Positions 12,147-21,979 of a DNA stretch of 64,000 nt are shown piece by piece. Source of the DNA: Persicitalea jodogahamensis (GTDB lineage: Bacteria > Bacteroidota > Bacteroidia > Cytophagales > Spirosomataceae); NCBI RefSeq assembly GCF_014651615.1, contig NZ_BMXF01000005.1, positions 124,001 through 188,000 on the forward strand, read 5' to 3'. Every line of letters begins with the position of its first letter. Position 1 is the stretch's first letter. The position numbers were made by a program, and so were the translations under genes. Under the pieces are notes generated by a model, which saw only the letters and a program-made list of their open reading frames with translations, was not told the DNA's origin and searched no databases.

Positions 12147-15100
12147 TTAGAATTTGAGGTTTAATCCGAGCGTGTATTGGCGCACAGGAGGATTGTTCAG
12201 GTTCACAGAGATCTGACGCTCCGGTGCTGCCCGTTCGCTGGCTCCCTGCGGGTTTAGTGTGGCCGAACCGGTGGCATAGCTATTCCCCTCCGGATCAACG
12301 GCCAGATTCTGGCTAACCAGCGGCGAATAAAGAATGAGCGGATTGGTTGCGTTGAGATAAATCCGGGCCGAACTGGCACCGACTTTTTTGAGCAAAGTGC
12401 TCGTAAAAGTGTACCCTAGGTTGATACTCCTGATTTTGATGAACGATCCGTCGTAGTACCCTAACGTCGATCCGAAGTAGGCTACGGCGCTGGCTGCGTC
12501 GGGTGCGGGGAAAGCATTGGTCGGGTTGTTCTCCGTCCAGTAATCCACTTTCACCTGGTTTACGCGGCTTTGGTTGAAGAAGGCAAATCCGCCCGAGCCG
12601 GTGGAATTACCCGTGAGGTAGGGTACCAGTACTTTCATACCCATCCGGGCGTAGGTCACGATGGATGCATCAAAGTTTTTAAAGCCAAACCGGTTGGTAA
12701 TGCCCCCTTCCCACTTGGGCTGGAAATTGCCCAGTATCTGACGGTCGGAGGCATCAATTTTGTTGTCTCCGTTCACATCCAGCACTCTGATTTGTCCGGG
12801 GAATTGCACAGGCGAGGTTTGTTTGGCCAGCGTCCCGTTTTCCTTGTCGGCTGTTTGCCATATTCCAAGCTTTTGGTAGTCATAGATTACTGAGAGCGGC
12901 TGCCCTACAAACCAACCTGCGCCGAGGTTGGCCTTTTCGTCGGGGGTAGTCAGCTGAGTGATTTTTTCACGATTGAAAAAGTAGATAAGATCGGCACTCC
13001 AGTTGAACCCCTGCGGCTTCCTGAAAAACTCAAATGTCAGCGATGTCTCTAACCCTTTTCCCTCCGTTTTTCCGAGGTTTTTCAGAGTCGAACCGGCACC
13101 GTTGCTTGGGGGAAGCGGCACTGACAAAAGAATGTCCCTGGTTTTTTGGTGATACCAATCTACTGTACCCGTAATTCTGTTATTCAGCAGGCCAAAGTCA
13201 ATACCGATGTCAACCTGAGACGTAGATTGCCAGCCCAGATCGGTAGCGGGCAGGCTTGTGACGGTATACGCCAACTGCTGCCCGGCGGTACCCAACCCAA
13301 AATTGTAATAGCCCGCCGACAAGGCGCCCAGCGTAGAATACGCCCCCACGTTCCTGTTGCCGGATATGCCCCATCCTCCCCTTAGCTTCAAATTCGAGAT
13401 GACAGGGACACTTTTCATGAAGCCCTCCTCAATAATATTCCACCCGGCCCCGATGGCAGGGTAGTTGAAGTACCGGTTGGCAGGAGACAAGGTCGAAGAT
13501 CCATCCCTTCTCAGGGTCATGGTCAGGAGGTAGCGGTCGTTGTAGCTGTAGTTGACGCGGCCCATGTAGGAGACAAGTCCAACTTCAGAAAAGGAGTTGC
13601 CATAATCGGAACTAGCAACTGGCTGTCCGGACGCCAGCGAAAAATTCGACGTCTTGATGTAATCTGCCGGAACCCCGGTGACCGTAAACCGGCTTCCCAG
13701 CGAATGGTTCTTGGTGATCTCATAGAGTCCGGTAAAGCCAAGCTTATGCTTTCCGGCAAAAACTTTGTCATAGTACAACAGGTGCTGCAGATTGACGTCC
13801 CAGTATTCCGTATTGTTGATTTCGGCGTTGGAAGAGGACTGCACCGTGGCCGAATTGAAATACGTAAGCGGTCCGCCGTAGCCATTGTAGTTCGACTGAC
13901 TGAAATTCAGACCCGCATTGAATCGATAGCGCAGGCCATCCACAATATTCACCTCAGCGTACAGGCTGTTGAATGTCCGTAAAGAACGGGTACGGCCCAG
14001 GTAGGAGTCTTTTTTGGTAAGGATTGTCAGCGGGCTGATCCCGGCGGCATCAATCGATCCTTCGGCTGGGTTCAGGTTCACGGTACCATCCGCATTGTAG
14101 GGAGAAGCCAGCGGAGTTAGCCGCACCAGGCCGCCCGGAATACCCCCACCACCGGGGGTGTTCTGGTAGGTAACGGTATTCAGCGTGTTCAATCCGAGCT
14201 TCACATGCTTGCCAATTCGCTGGTCGATGGTGGCCCGGATGTTAAACCGCTGGAAATTTTGGCTTGGAATAATGCCCGTCTCGTTGAAGTAGCCCAGGCC
14301 CAGCGAATATTGGGTGTTTTCCACCCCTCCCTGCAAACCCAGCTGATGGTTGGTATTAAAGCCGGGTTGATAAATCAAATCCTGCCAGTTGGTCGAAACG
14401 CCCGCCGCGAGCGCTTCTTTTTCTTTCGGGGTAAGCAGGTAGCCCGAGGTACCGGGGGCCGTGCGGTTGTAGGTGGCGGCATCTTCTTTAAACTGCGCAT
14501 ATTCCGTGCCGTTCATGACGTTGAATTTGCCCATTATGTTGGTCACGCCATGGTAGCCGTCATAGCTAATGACCGGCTTACCTACTTTTCCGCGTTTTGT
14601 CGTTATCAAAATTACCCCGCCGGCCCCTCTCGAACCGTAAATGGCGGTGGCTGAGGCATCCTTCAAAATTTCAAGGCTGGCAATATCATTCGGGTTTATA
14701 TCATTCAATCCTCCGAAGGGAATCCCGTCCACGACGACCAGGGGGCCATCCAGGCCATCCCCATTCCCGGTAGTCAAAGTCCGGTTTCCCCGGATTCTGA
14801 TTTGACCCTGTGCACCCGGCGTAGCCCCATTGCTGACAATGGTAACGCCGGCAGCGCGTCCTTTCAGCTGATTGATCAGGTTGGGGGCGGGTACTTCCTT
14901 CAATGTCTCTTCGCTCACCGAAACGACCGACCCGGTAACATCCCGCTTGCGTTGCGTGCCGTAGCCTACGACCACGACCTCTTCGAGTGTCTTGTTATCG
15001 GCGGCCATCGTCACATTGACCGTCGTCTGATTGCCTACCTCCACTTCCTGTGTCGTGTAGCCAATGTAGGAGAAAATCAGCGTGATGTTGGTTCTTTCCT

Positions 15101-15656
15101 GGATTACCAGCTTGTATTTACCTTCGGCATCCGTACTCGTTCCCTGGGTAGTTGACTTTACCTGAATATTGACACCGGGAAGGGCGTTACCATCTTCACC
15201 AACTACCTGCCCCGAAATTTCCACAGCCAGGCTTTCTACCTGATTCACTGAGGCCGATGAGTTTGGGCCGGGAGCCGGGAGCCGGGATGGTGACGTATTT
15301 CTTTTGATGACAATCTGCTCACCCGCTACCTCGTAGCTTAAGTTCAATGGGCTTAAGACCTGATCCAGGACCTGGGAAAGCTTCTCATTGGTAGCCTGAT
15401 ACGAAATTTTCCGTTTTGACTGGATAATCTCCCGGCTGAATAGCAACTGAACGTGTGCCTGCTGTTCAATTATCTTCAGGAGGGTCTCCACATTCTGGTT
15501 CTGAACCTGAAAGCTTATCCGGCGATTGAGGAGTTCCTGCGCCTCGCTGTTCGCAGCGAAGCTGATATGAATCACTGAAAACGCAAACAAGATTTGAAGG
15601 CCTGACACCCTGATCATTCTGATCCAGGCCTCACGGTAATTAGAAATGTAATTCAT
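12147..15656 (-). CDS. SusC-like TonB-dependent transporter with STN signalling domain
   Basis: The 1169-residue outer-membrane transporter is longer than most SusC proteins because of an extra N-terminal STN domain (about residues 45-120). That domain normally touches a FecR anti-sigma factor in the periplasm. A carboxypeptidase-regulatory-like domain follows (about 150-225). The plug comes next (KRDVTGSVVSVSEETLKE to VILITTKRGK, about 240-355), then the beta barrel ending in LNLKF. The fecR and ECF sigma genes lie directly upstream on the same strand, so this is a trans-envelope signalling transporter. It would import xylan oligosaccharides with the SusD next door. The start at 15656 includes a short basic stretch before the hydrophobic signal; MIRVSGLQ, 13 codons later, is an alternative. 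Confidence 0.95.
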   Translation of the reverse strand: MNYISNYREAWIRMIRVSGLQILFAFSVIHISFAANSEAQELLNRRISFQVQNQNVETLLKIIEQQAHVQLLFSREIIQSKRKISYQATNEKLSQVLDQVLSPLNLSYEVAGEQIVIKRNTSPSRLPAPGPNSSASVNQVESLAVEISGQVVGEDGNALPGVNIQVKSTTQGTSTDAEGKYKLVIQERTNITLIFSYIGYTTQEVEVGNQTTVNVTMAADNKTLEEVVVVGYGTQRKRDVTGSVVSVSEETLKEVPAPNLINQLKGRAAGVTIVSNGATPGAQGQIRIRGNRTLTTGNGDGLDGPLVVVDGIPFGGLNDINPNDIASLEILKDASATAIYGSRGAGGVILITTKRGKVGKPVISYDGYHGVTNIMGKFNVMNGTEYAQFKEDAATYNRTAPGTSGYLLTPKEKEALAAGVSTNWQDLIYQPGFNTNHQLGLQGGVENTQYSLGLGYFNETGIIPSQNFQRFNIRATIDQRIGKHVKLGLNTLNTVTYQNTPGGGGIPGGLVRLTPLASPYNADGTVNLNPAEGSIDAAGISPLTILTKKDSYLGRTRSLRTFNSLYAEVNIVDGLRYRFNAGLNFSQSNYNGYGGPLTYFNSATVQSSSNAEINNTEYWDVNLQHLLYYDKVFAGKHKLGFTGLYEITKNHSLGSRFTVTGVPADYIKTSNFSLASGQPVASSDYGNSFSEVGLVSYMGRVNYSYNDRYLLTMTLRRDGSSTLSPANRYFNYPAIGAGWNIIEEGFMKSVPVISNLKLRGGWGISGNRNVGAYSTLGALSAGYYNFGLGTAGQQLAYTVTSLPATDLGWQSTSQVDIGIDFGLLNNRITGTVDWYHQKTRDILLSVPLPPSNGAGSTLKNLGKTEGKGLETSLTFEFFRKPQGFNWSADLIYFFNREKITQLTTPDEKANLGAGWFVGQPLSVIYDYQKLGIWQTADKENGTLAKQTSPVQFPGQIRVLDVNGDNKIDASDRQILGNFQPKWEGGITNRFGFKNFDASIVTYARMGMKVLVPYLTGNSTGSGGFAFFNQSRVNQVKVDYWTENNPTNAFPAPDAASAVAYFGSTLGYYDGSFIKIRSINLGYTFTSTLLKKVGASSARIYLNATNPLILYSPLVSQNLAVDPEGNSYATGSATLNPQGASERAAPERQISVNLNNPPVRQYTLGLNLKF

Positions 15657-15771
15657 AAGTTTGTATTGTTTGTTTTTACTTTTCTAGTAAGAATGGATAA
15701 AGCAGCCCTAACCCCCTCCTCATAGAGGGGTAACGTGTTAATCGAGGCACAAAAAATTGGGGACTTTGCAG

Positions 15772-15801
15772 GCGGTAGTGTCGGAAGCACTACCGCTTTT
15801 T
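15772..15801 (+). terminator. Hairpin with T-run between fecR and susC
   Basis: A perfect 9-bp stem (15772-15780 with 15788-15796) and 7-nt loop is followed by five T on the plus strand. All genes here run on the minus strand, so the hairpin would stop antisense transcription or act on the sense RNA as a structure or processing site. It lies in the roughly 200-bp gap (15657-15862) in which no gene is seen. Confidence 0.5.
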
Positions 15802-15862
15802 GTCGTTTATTGTATGGCTATGGTCTACTTCATGAGCACAGGCAGGATTTGGGGTTGACTAA

Positions 15863-16936
15863 TTAACTACAGCCGCGGCTGTGAATGACGATCTGGTTAT
15901 CCACGATTTCGTAAGTCGATTCAATGGTCAGGCATATGAGCCGAATTTTTTCGAGAAAAGGTGAATCATTCAGTTGACCCGTAAACGTGCAATTTTGCAG
16001 CAGTTTGCGATCATAGCGGATGGGCATGTGATAGCTGGCTTCCAGCTCTTCAAACACCCGCGGAATAGGACTAAACTCAAAACTGAATTGCTTGGATAGT
16101 ATACCTTCCAGGTGGTCATTGACGACTTCGCTTTCCTGCTTTTCGACCTTTTCCGTTTCAGCATTCAGGGTTAACTGTTCGTTAACATTCAGCAAGGACT
16201 TCTTTTCCGGAGATTTATTTGAGTACACAGCTACCGTGCCCGTTTTAACCTTTACAAATGAAGTGGTTTCGTCATCGAATGAACGAACCTGGAAACTGGT
16301 CCCCAGAACCCTCGCAGTAAAATTGGTAGCGTATACTATAAATGGTTTCTCTGGATTCTTGGAGACTTCAAAAAAGCCTTCTCCCAGCAGGTACACTTCA
16401 CGCAGTAAGTTGTTCTCTCCGCTGCGAAATCTTATCTGGCTGTCAGGATACAGCAGCACGGATGAGTTTTCCGGTAGAAGTACCAACTTTGGCTGATCTG
16501 TATCGTTCTTTGCAATCTGCCATGTATTCGCCGGGGCATGATCCGCCTTGGTGATTTCCCTGTCCGGGGTACTTTCGAAAAATGGGGCTTCGAGTTGCCA
16601 CCACACCAAGCCTATCAGAACTGACGCTGCCGCCAACCAGGATATCCTTTGCCAGTTCAACACTCGCTTCCCTACCCTACCAGCGCCATTTGCCTGGTTG
16701 TACACCTGCTTTGCGTTGATCTTGATTTTCTGATCCGATACGTCGACCTGTTTGCCTTGAATTACCAGATACAGCGCTACTGCCTGTTCGTAGACTTCCC
16801 TATGCTCAGGATTCCGGGCCAGCCACTCCTGCCAATACTCCCGATCCTCTGCTTTTCGATCCCTTACCCAACGCCTGAAAGCTCGATTTTCCAGAAAATC
16901 CTCAACGGTCAAAAAATCGGATGGCAAGTGATCCAT
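15863..16936 (-). CDS. FecR-family anti-sigma factor
   Basis: The 357-residue protein has an N-terminal cytoplasmic part rich in charged residues (RRWVRDRKAEDREYWQEWLARNPEHREVYE-like), which in this family binds the sigma factor. One membrane segment follows (about residues 90-110, ISWLAAASVLIGLVWW). The periplasmic FecR domain carries the typical EVYLLGEGFFEVSKNPEKPF and a C-terminal DUF4974-type domain that contacts the STN domain of the SusC partner. It lies 73 bp downstream of the ECF sigma gene and upstream of an STN-bearing susC, the classic order. It should hold or activate the sigma factor according to transport of substrate. Confidence 0.93.
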   Translation of the reverse strand: MDHLPSDFLTVEDFLENRAFRRWVRDRKAEDREYWQEWLARNPEHREVYEQAVALYLVIQGKQVDVSDQKIKINAKQVYNQANGAGRVGKRVLNWQRISWLAAASVLIGLVWWQLEAPFFESTPDREITKADHAPANTWQIAKNDTDQPKLVLLPENSSVLLYPDSQIRFRSGENNLLREVYLLGEGFFEVSKNPEKPFIVYATNFTARVLGTSFQVRSFDDETTSFVKVKTGTVAVYSNKSPEKKSLLNVNEQLTLNAETEKVEKQESEVVNDHLEGILSKQFSFEFSPIPRVFEELEASYHMPIRYDRKLLQNCTFTGQLNDSPFLEKIRLICLTIESTYEIVDNQIVIHSRGCS

Positions 16937-17009
16937 TGGTACTTTTCTACTATTTTTATTGCTAGTATGGAGATTAGCCGGTCATATACCCTTCCCCGAT
17001 TACTTTTTT

Positions 17010-17603
17010 TTAAAAAAAAGTGCAAATCGAAAAAAATAGCGGCACTGTCCACTGACTGCGGAGTTTGGAGAGGGCTTTCTGCAAAAAATTAGATACCGAC
17101 TGAGGGTTGACTTGCATTACCTCGGCAATCTGGGACACCGACAAATTTTCGTAGTACCGTAAGTACAGGGCTTCCCGCTCCCGGTTGGGCAAGCCTGCCA
17201 GTTTGTTTTTCATGTGCTTGGTCAACTGCTCCAGTGATTCCTGCTGAATCATTAGCGTTTCTGAATCCAGATCACCGACTGTTGAGCCATTCCAGTCCAG
17301 TTCTTCATAGGCCATCCGTCTTTGTAACCTCAGATACTGGATGATATGACATCGCAGGGATTTCATTAAGTAGTGCTTTACAGAACCGGTATCATTTATC
17401 TGACTCCGATTTTGGTACAACTGCAGGAAAAGTTCTTGAATACAGTCCTCTACGACTGACTCATCCACCATGAATTTTGACCCATAATGCTTCAGCAAAC
17501 GGTAATACCGTTCGAGCAGTTGGCCTAAGGCCTGTTTTTCTCCCTCACGGAATGAGGTCCATAAGGCAAGATCCTGGGTTGGATTATCCATGAAGCTCTG
17601 CAA
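17010..17603 (-). CDS. ECF sigma factor (FecI-like)
   Basis: The 197-residue protein has sigma region 2 (about residues 20-85, with SVVEDCIQELFLQLYQNR) and region 4 (about 125-185, with LPNREREALYLRYYENLSVSQIAEVM, a helix-turn-helix). It directs RNA polymerase to its target promoters, presumably those of the xylan locus, when released by the FecR protein encoded just downstream. A second possible start, MDNPTQ, lies four codons in. The start region is preceded by a perfect inverted repeat that embraces a -7 box, suggesting feedback control. Confidence 0.93.
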   Translation of the reverse strand: MQSFMDNPTQDLALWTSFREGEKQALGQLLERYYRLLKHYGSKFMVDESVVEDCIQELFLQLYQNRSQINDTGSVKHYLMKSLRCHIIQYLRLQRRMAYEELDWNGSTVGDLDSETLMIQQESLEQLTKHMKNKLAGLPNREREALYLRYYENLSVSQIAEVMQVNPQSVSNFLQKALSKLRSQWTVPLFFSICTFF

Positions 17604-17613
17604 TCTTTTCTAA

Positions 17614-17642
17614 TACTTATGTGTCAAATGTACACATAAGTA
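17614..17642 (-). promoter_or_regulatory. Inverted repeat embracing a -7 box before the ECF sigma gene
   Basis: TACTTATGTGT (17614-17624) and its exact complement ACACATAAGTA (17632-17642) form an 11-bp inverted repeat with a 7-bp centre. On the minus strand the centre reads TACATTTG (17632 to 17625), a perfect match to the Bacteroidota -7 consensus TAnnTTTG. The sigma gene starts 11 bp downstream. No clear -33 element is seen. A protein bound to the repeat would cover the promoter. Confidence 0.6.
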
Positions 17643-17823
17643 CTAAATATCATAATATCAGTAAAAAAAAATATTATAATAGGATTCCACGCAGCCTTGG
17701 GAATGATTCTATGTAAAATTTTTCCTTTTACAATTTACCTTCAAATCAGACGATTCGCGCCTGTTTGGTAGGGGTAAAACTGAATTGCGGAATGCGCGCC
17801 TGGTGTCCGGGGTTGGCCTGGAA

Positions 17824-18594
17824 TCAACTTTCCGCTTCGTGTGCGCCTAAATCCGCGATCAGGCTTTCCAAATCAGACAATTCCGGATAATGGTGGGGCT
17901 GCAAAACCTCCGGGACATTCGTCGGCTCTTTACGGGAAGTTATCAGGCGACTTATAGAATAGGCCTTCAACCCTTCGGAAGGATACGGCGCCGACAGCAG
18001 TTCCAGCACCTCCTCCTGCTTCAACGACTCCCGCAAATAATCCGCTTCCTGTTCCCGCGTGAGCAGACAAGGCATCCGTTCCTTCCCATTGTGAATCCTG
18101 GCCATCAGCTTGTTCGCAGAGCGCGTCAGCATGGTGTAAGTCATGAAAACCTCTCCCGTATCGGGATCGGCCCACTCATCCCAAAGCCCGGCAATGCTGA
18201 CCATTTCTGCTTCGGCCGGCTGGATGTAAAAGGGGTATTTTTTCTTTTTCTCCGTGTGCCACTCGAAAAAACCGCTCACGGGAATGAGGCACCTCTTTCC
18301 TGACTGCGCGGCGCTCCGAAAAGAAGGTTTTTCGAAGGCTGTTTCGGAGCGCGCGTTGATGGTCATGGCCCGTAGTTTCCTGGCGTCCGGTCCGGTCTTC
18401 ACCCAGTGAGGAATCAACCCCCACTGCGAAAAGGTGATAATTTCCGGCTGTTGGGCCGAGATAATCGGAAGAGCAGGGGCACTGTACGCGTTGGCGTGGA
18501 TCATCGGCTCCCAGGTTTTGCCTGCTTCCACCTTTGCTCCGTAGCGGGCTTCCAGGGCCGGTTGCTTTATGTTTAAAGAAGTGTGATAGCACAT
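17824..18594 (-). CDS. SRAP/YedK-type (HMCES-like) abasic-site DNA-protein crosslinking protein
   Basis: The 256-residue protein begins MCYHTS; Cys2 is the residue that forms the covalent link with abasic sites in single-stranded DNA after Met removal. Family motifs follow: NARSETAFEKPSFRSA, RCLIPVSGFFEWH with the catalytic Glu, and IHNGKERMPCLL with the His region. These proteins shield abasic sites during replication and are often SOS-linked. It stands alone between the xylan locus and a divergent nuclease gene. The 130 bp downstream (17691-17823) shows nothing recognisable. Confidence 0.93.
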   Translation of the reverse strand: MCYHTSLNIKQPALEARYGAKVEAGKTWEPMIHANAYSAPALPIISAQQPEIITFSQWGLIPHWVKTGPDARKLRAMTINARSETAFEKPSFRSAAQSGKRCLIPVSGFFEWHTEKKKKYPFYIQPAEAEMVSIAGLWDEWADPDTGEVFMTYTMLTRSANKLMARIHNGKERMPCLLTREQEADYLRESLKQEEVLELLSAPYPSEGLKAYSISRLITSRKEPTNVPEVLQPHHYPELSDLESLIADLGAHEAES

Positions 18595-18813
18595 ATAAGT
18601 CGACGATTTGTTTCCTCTGAAAAAGACAAGGTAGCAAACCGTCCCGAAATTTTCCTACTTGCAGGAACAGTCCGGCATGTACTTTTACGGAGAATTTCAG
18701 AGGAAAGTCTGCAAGACATCCGGTACTTTGAGGTTGGAGGAGTGGAGATCGGATTATACCTGGTCGGCCATCCACGAGAGAATATCAGAACATAGAAAAA
18801 TTACTGTCCGCAC

Positions 18814-19698
18814 ATGAAAACGAATAAGCACATTATCCATCTCTTGGCGGTAGCCCTACTTTTGGTAGGCTGCGCGAGGAAAGCGCTGGTTTCACCCGTC
18901 GCTGAGAGCATTCACACGAGTCTGGGCAATCCCACAGCAGCCCGGACAGACACCACTGACGCGGACAATTACCTTATTCTGAAAGAGCAATTCGCCCTGA
19001 GCTACAACCGTAGTCTGGGCCACGCCAACTGGGTGAGCTGGGAACTGGACGCCGAATGGCTGGGCGACACGGACCGCCGGGACGATTTTCGACCCGATCC
19101 CGAACTACCCGCTGGCTGGTACCGGGTGCGGCCCGACGACTACACCGGTTCGGGCTTCGACCGTGGTCACCTCTGTCCCTCAGCCTCCCGCACCACATCG
19201 GAAGCGGATAACTCGTCGACATTCGTGATGACCAACATGATCCCCCAGGCTCCTCAGCTCAACCGGGAAGCCTGGGCCAGACTGGAAGCCTATTGCCGAT
19301 CGCTGGTCAGCCAGGGGTACCGCCTGTTCGTTGTGGCGGGCAGCTATGGTGTTGGCGGAAAAGGAAGTCAGGGATATGCCACTACCATCAAGGGAAGAAT
19401 CAGTGTCCCGGCTCATAACTATAAGGTTATCGTGGCGGTGGAGAATTCAGGCAGTGTGGATCAAATTGATGGAAACACGCCGGTTATCGCCGTGGACTTC
19501 CCCAACGATGCCGACCTGGTGGACAACAAAAGCTGGAGCAACTTCGTGACTACGCCGGGAGCAATCGAGCAGGCCGCAGGGGTGACGTTTTTCAACTACC
19601 TGCCCGAGGCGGTGCGGGAGGAACTGCGGAGAGTACGCTTTGATCCCTCTACAACAACTTTGGGGCTGTCGGATGAAGACAGGCAACTACCCAAATAA
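18814..19698 (+). CDS. DNA/RNA non-specific endonuclease, lipoprotein
   Basis: The 294-residue protein has a lipobox (LLVGC, Cys20) and a beta-beta-alpha metal nuclease domain of the NucA/Serratia nuclease family. The catalytic motif DRGHLCPS has its general base at His119. The metal-binding Asn lies in the later NMIPQAPQLNREAW segment. It probably degrades extracellular nucleic acids at the cell surface or in the periplasm, for phosphate or DNA scavenging or biofilm turnover. It is transcribed divergently from the SRAP gene; the 219 bp between them holds only doubtful short reading frames. Confidence 0.9.
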   Translation: MKTNKHIIHLLAVALLLVGCARKALVSPVAESIHTSLGNPTAARTDTTDADNYLILKEQFALSYNRSLGHANWVSWELDAEWLGDTDRRDDFRPDPELPAGWYRVRPDDYTGSGFDRGHLCPSASRTTSEADNSSTFVMTNMIPQAPQLNREAWARLEAYCRSLVSQGYRLFVVAGSYGVGGKGSQGYATTIKGRISVPAHNYKVIVAVENSGSVDQIDGNTPVIAVDFPNDADLVDNKSWSNFVTTPGAIEQAAGVTFFNYLPEAVREELRRVRFDPSTTTLGLSDEDRQLPK

Positions 19699-19735
19699 CC
19701 TGAATACTTTCCTGGAATGAGCACCAATATGGCGC

Positions 19736-21940
19736 TTACGGCAACGCAAACGCCATGTAAGTACCTCCCAAAGCCAGCCCCTGCCGCCCGCCACCCACGG
19801 CGATGGCTATATACTGCTTGCCATTCACCAGGTAGGTGATCGGCGTGGCAAAGGCTCCTGTGGGTAGCTGGTATTCCCAAACTACCTCACCCGTTTTGGC
19901 ATTGTAAGCCCGTAGTTTGGCGTCCTTAGTGGCAGCGATGAATAACAATCCGCCCGCCGTGACAATGGGACCGCCGTGGTTTTCGGTTCCCATCTGCGGC
20001 TGGCCGTTCTTTTCCAATTCAGGATTCTGGCCGAAAGTTACCTGCCACAGGTACTCACCTGTGTTCAGGTCCACGGCGTTTAGCGTTCCCCAGGGCGATT
20101 TCAGGGCCGGGTATTCATCGGGAGTCAGAAACTGCGTCGTGCCGTTGTTAATGTAGGGCGGGTTGTAAGGGAATAGCTTCCCTACTTCGGTACTGGTTTC
20201 GGTTAGTTTATGTACATCATCTGTGCCTGTTTCTTTTTTGAGCAGGAAATCAATGATCGCGGCGCGGTCTTCTACGGAAATGTGCTGGAAAGAGGGCATC
20301 CGGCCGCGTCCTGTGGCTAGGAGAGAGCTAATCTGCTCGCGGCTGAGCCGCTCACCAACGTTCCCTAAATTCGGATACGTCTGATTGCTGGCGGTGGCAG
20401 AACTGGCCTTAGGATCAATGGCGTGGCAGGACGCGCAATTGGTATTGAAAAGTACATTGCCCCGGCTGAGCGTAGTACCGTCTTTGGCCTGGCGGGTATC
20501 GCGCATCTTGACCCACCAGAGCATATTATTGCCGTTAATGTACATAATTCCGTTGGGATCGGCGGCGGTACCGCCCCATTCCGCGCCACCACCCAAGCCG
20601 TACATAAGCATTCCTTCCAGGCTGGGTGGTAGATTTTTGGGGCCACTCCGGCTGTTTTTGAAACGATCCAGTGCGAAAGCGCTGACTTCGGACGTGCGGT
20701 CAGTCAGGTCGGCTTCGGTCAGTACCTGCCGGGCAAAGGGTGCGGGCTTGGTCGGGACGGGCTGCGTGGGCCAGGGCTGCTCGCCGGGTAGTGCAGGTAC
20801 GTCGGGGACGGGTACTTCCTGCACCGGAAAAAGCGGCTCGCCCGTATCGCGGTTGAAGACGAAAATCAGTCCGTCCTTGGTGGCCTGCGCCACGGCGTCC
20901 ACCATTTTACCTTTGTGTTTTACCGTAATCAGGTTGGGCGGACAAGGTATATCGCGGTCCCACAAATCGTGGTGAACGGTCTGGAAATGCCATTTGCGCT
21001 TGCCCGTTTTGGCGTCGAGGGCGATCACGCAGTTGGCAAACAGGTTGCTGCCCTTGCGTACGCCGCCGTAAAAATCCACCGATGGCGAACCCGTCCCCAT
21101 AAACACCATCCCGCGCTTCTCGTCCACGACCATGCCCGCCCAGCAATTGGCCCCACCCAGTTTTTTGTACGAATCCTTTTCCCAGGTTTCGTAGCCGTAC
21201 TCGCCAGGCAAAGGGATGGTACGAAACACCCAGGCCAGTTGGCCCGTCCTGACGTCAAACGCCCGAATGTGGCCCGGCAGAGCATCTCCGCCTTCCGAGG
21301 TAGAGGAGCCCATGATAATCAGATCTTTGTAGATAACCCCCGGCGTTGTGGAACGGATACTATACTGATTGACATCGTAGCCTAAGGTTTTCTCATCGCC
21401 CAAACCTTCGTGCAAATTCACCCGGCCATTGTTGCCAAAGCTCTTTATGAGTTGCCCGGTCCTGGCGTCGATGGCGTAGAGCCAATGACCCACTGAATGC
21501 AGGATGCGCTGATCCTGGCCCTTTTCCCAGAAAACAATGCCGCGCACCGGATGAAAAATGGGTCGCTCGCCGGAGAGCGGCTGCGGGTCGAATTTCCACA
21601 GCTCCTTACCCGTTGCCGCATTGGCCGCAAACACTTTGAGGGTAGGTGTGACGCCATACAGAATCCCATCAATGACGATGGGCTGACACTGGATGCTCAT
21701 CTTTTTGGCGTCTTCGGGACGGTTCTCGCCCGTATCAAAGGTCCAGGCGGGTTGCAGATTCCTGACATTCTGCAAGTTGATTTGCGAAAGCTCGGAGTAG
21801 CGGCTACCCGACGGATCGCCGCCATACGTACGCCAGTCCACGTTTTTGGGCGAATCGCTGGTACTACGCCCGGCAAAATAAGCCGCACCGCAAAGCCAAA
21901 GCAGGAGCAACCCGACTACAGAGTACTTCCAGGATTTCAT
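19736..21940 (-). CDS. PQQ-dependent dehydrogenase with internal haem c domain
   Basis: The 734-residue protein has an N-terminal hydrophobic anchor (about residues 7-23) and then a beta-propeller like membrane glucose or quinate dehydrogenases (WRTYGGDPSGSRYS, ANAATGKELWKFD, GKRKWHFQTVHHDLWDRD). A cytochrome c module is inserted between the last blades: CASCH at 502-506 and a Met ligand in GRGRMPSF. The propeller then resumes (NHGGPIVTAGGLLFIAATKD). Such enzymes oxidise sugars or alcohols in the periplasm and pass electrons through haem to the respiratory chain. It follows the mutarotase-fold gene by 39 bp and the two sugar-acid dehydratase genes, which suggests an aldose-oxidising pathway. 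The actual substrate is unknown. Confidence 0.88.
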   Translation of the reverse strand: MKSWKYSVVGLLLLWLCGAAYFAGRSTSDSPKNVDWRTYGGDPSGSRYSELSQINLQNVRNLQPAWTFDTGENRPEDAKKMSIQCQPIVIDGILYGVTPTLKVFAANAATGKELWKFDPQPLSGERPIFHPVRGIVFWEKGQDQRILHSVGHWLYAIDARTGQLIKSFGNNGRVNLHEGLGDEKTLGYDVNQYSIRSTTPGVIYKDLIIMGSSTSEGGDALPGHIRAFDVRTGQLAWVFRTIPLPGEYGYETWEKDSYKKLGGANCWAGMVVDEKRGMVFMGTGSPSVDFYGGVRKGSNLFANCVIALDAKTGKRKWHFQTVHHDLWDRDIPCPPNLITVKHKGKMVDAVAQATKDGLIFVFNRDTGEPLFPVQEVPVPDVPALPGEQPWPTQPVPTKPAPFARQVLTEADLTDRTSEVSAFALDRFKNSRSGPKNLPPSLEGMLMYGLGGGAEWGGTAADPNGIMYINGNNMLWWVKMRDTRQAKDGTTLSRGNVLFNTNCASCHAIDPKASSATASNQTYPNLGNVGERLSREQISSLLATGRGRMPSFQHISVEDRAAIIDFLLKKETGTDDVHKLTETSTEVGKLFPYNPPYINNGTTQFLTPDEYPALKSPWGTLNAVDLNTGEYLWQVTFGQNPELEKNGQPQMGTENHGGPIVTAGGLLFIAATKDAKLRAYNAKTGEVVWEYQLPTGAFATPITYLVNGKQYIAIAVGGGRQGLALGGTYMAFALP

Positions 21941-21979
21941 GTGTTGCGAGAACTTTAATTGAGTCTTTTGACGAAGAGT

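Noticed and set aside
15772-15801. Hairpin as terminator of the sigma-fecR transcript
   Set aside because: The T-run is on the plus strand, the wrong side for the minus-strand genes, so it is listed only as a plus-strand hairpin.
18583-18795. 70-codon plus-strand frame before the nuclease gene
   Set aside because: It overlaps the start of the SRAP gene, has no recognisable features and fits a chance frame.
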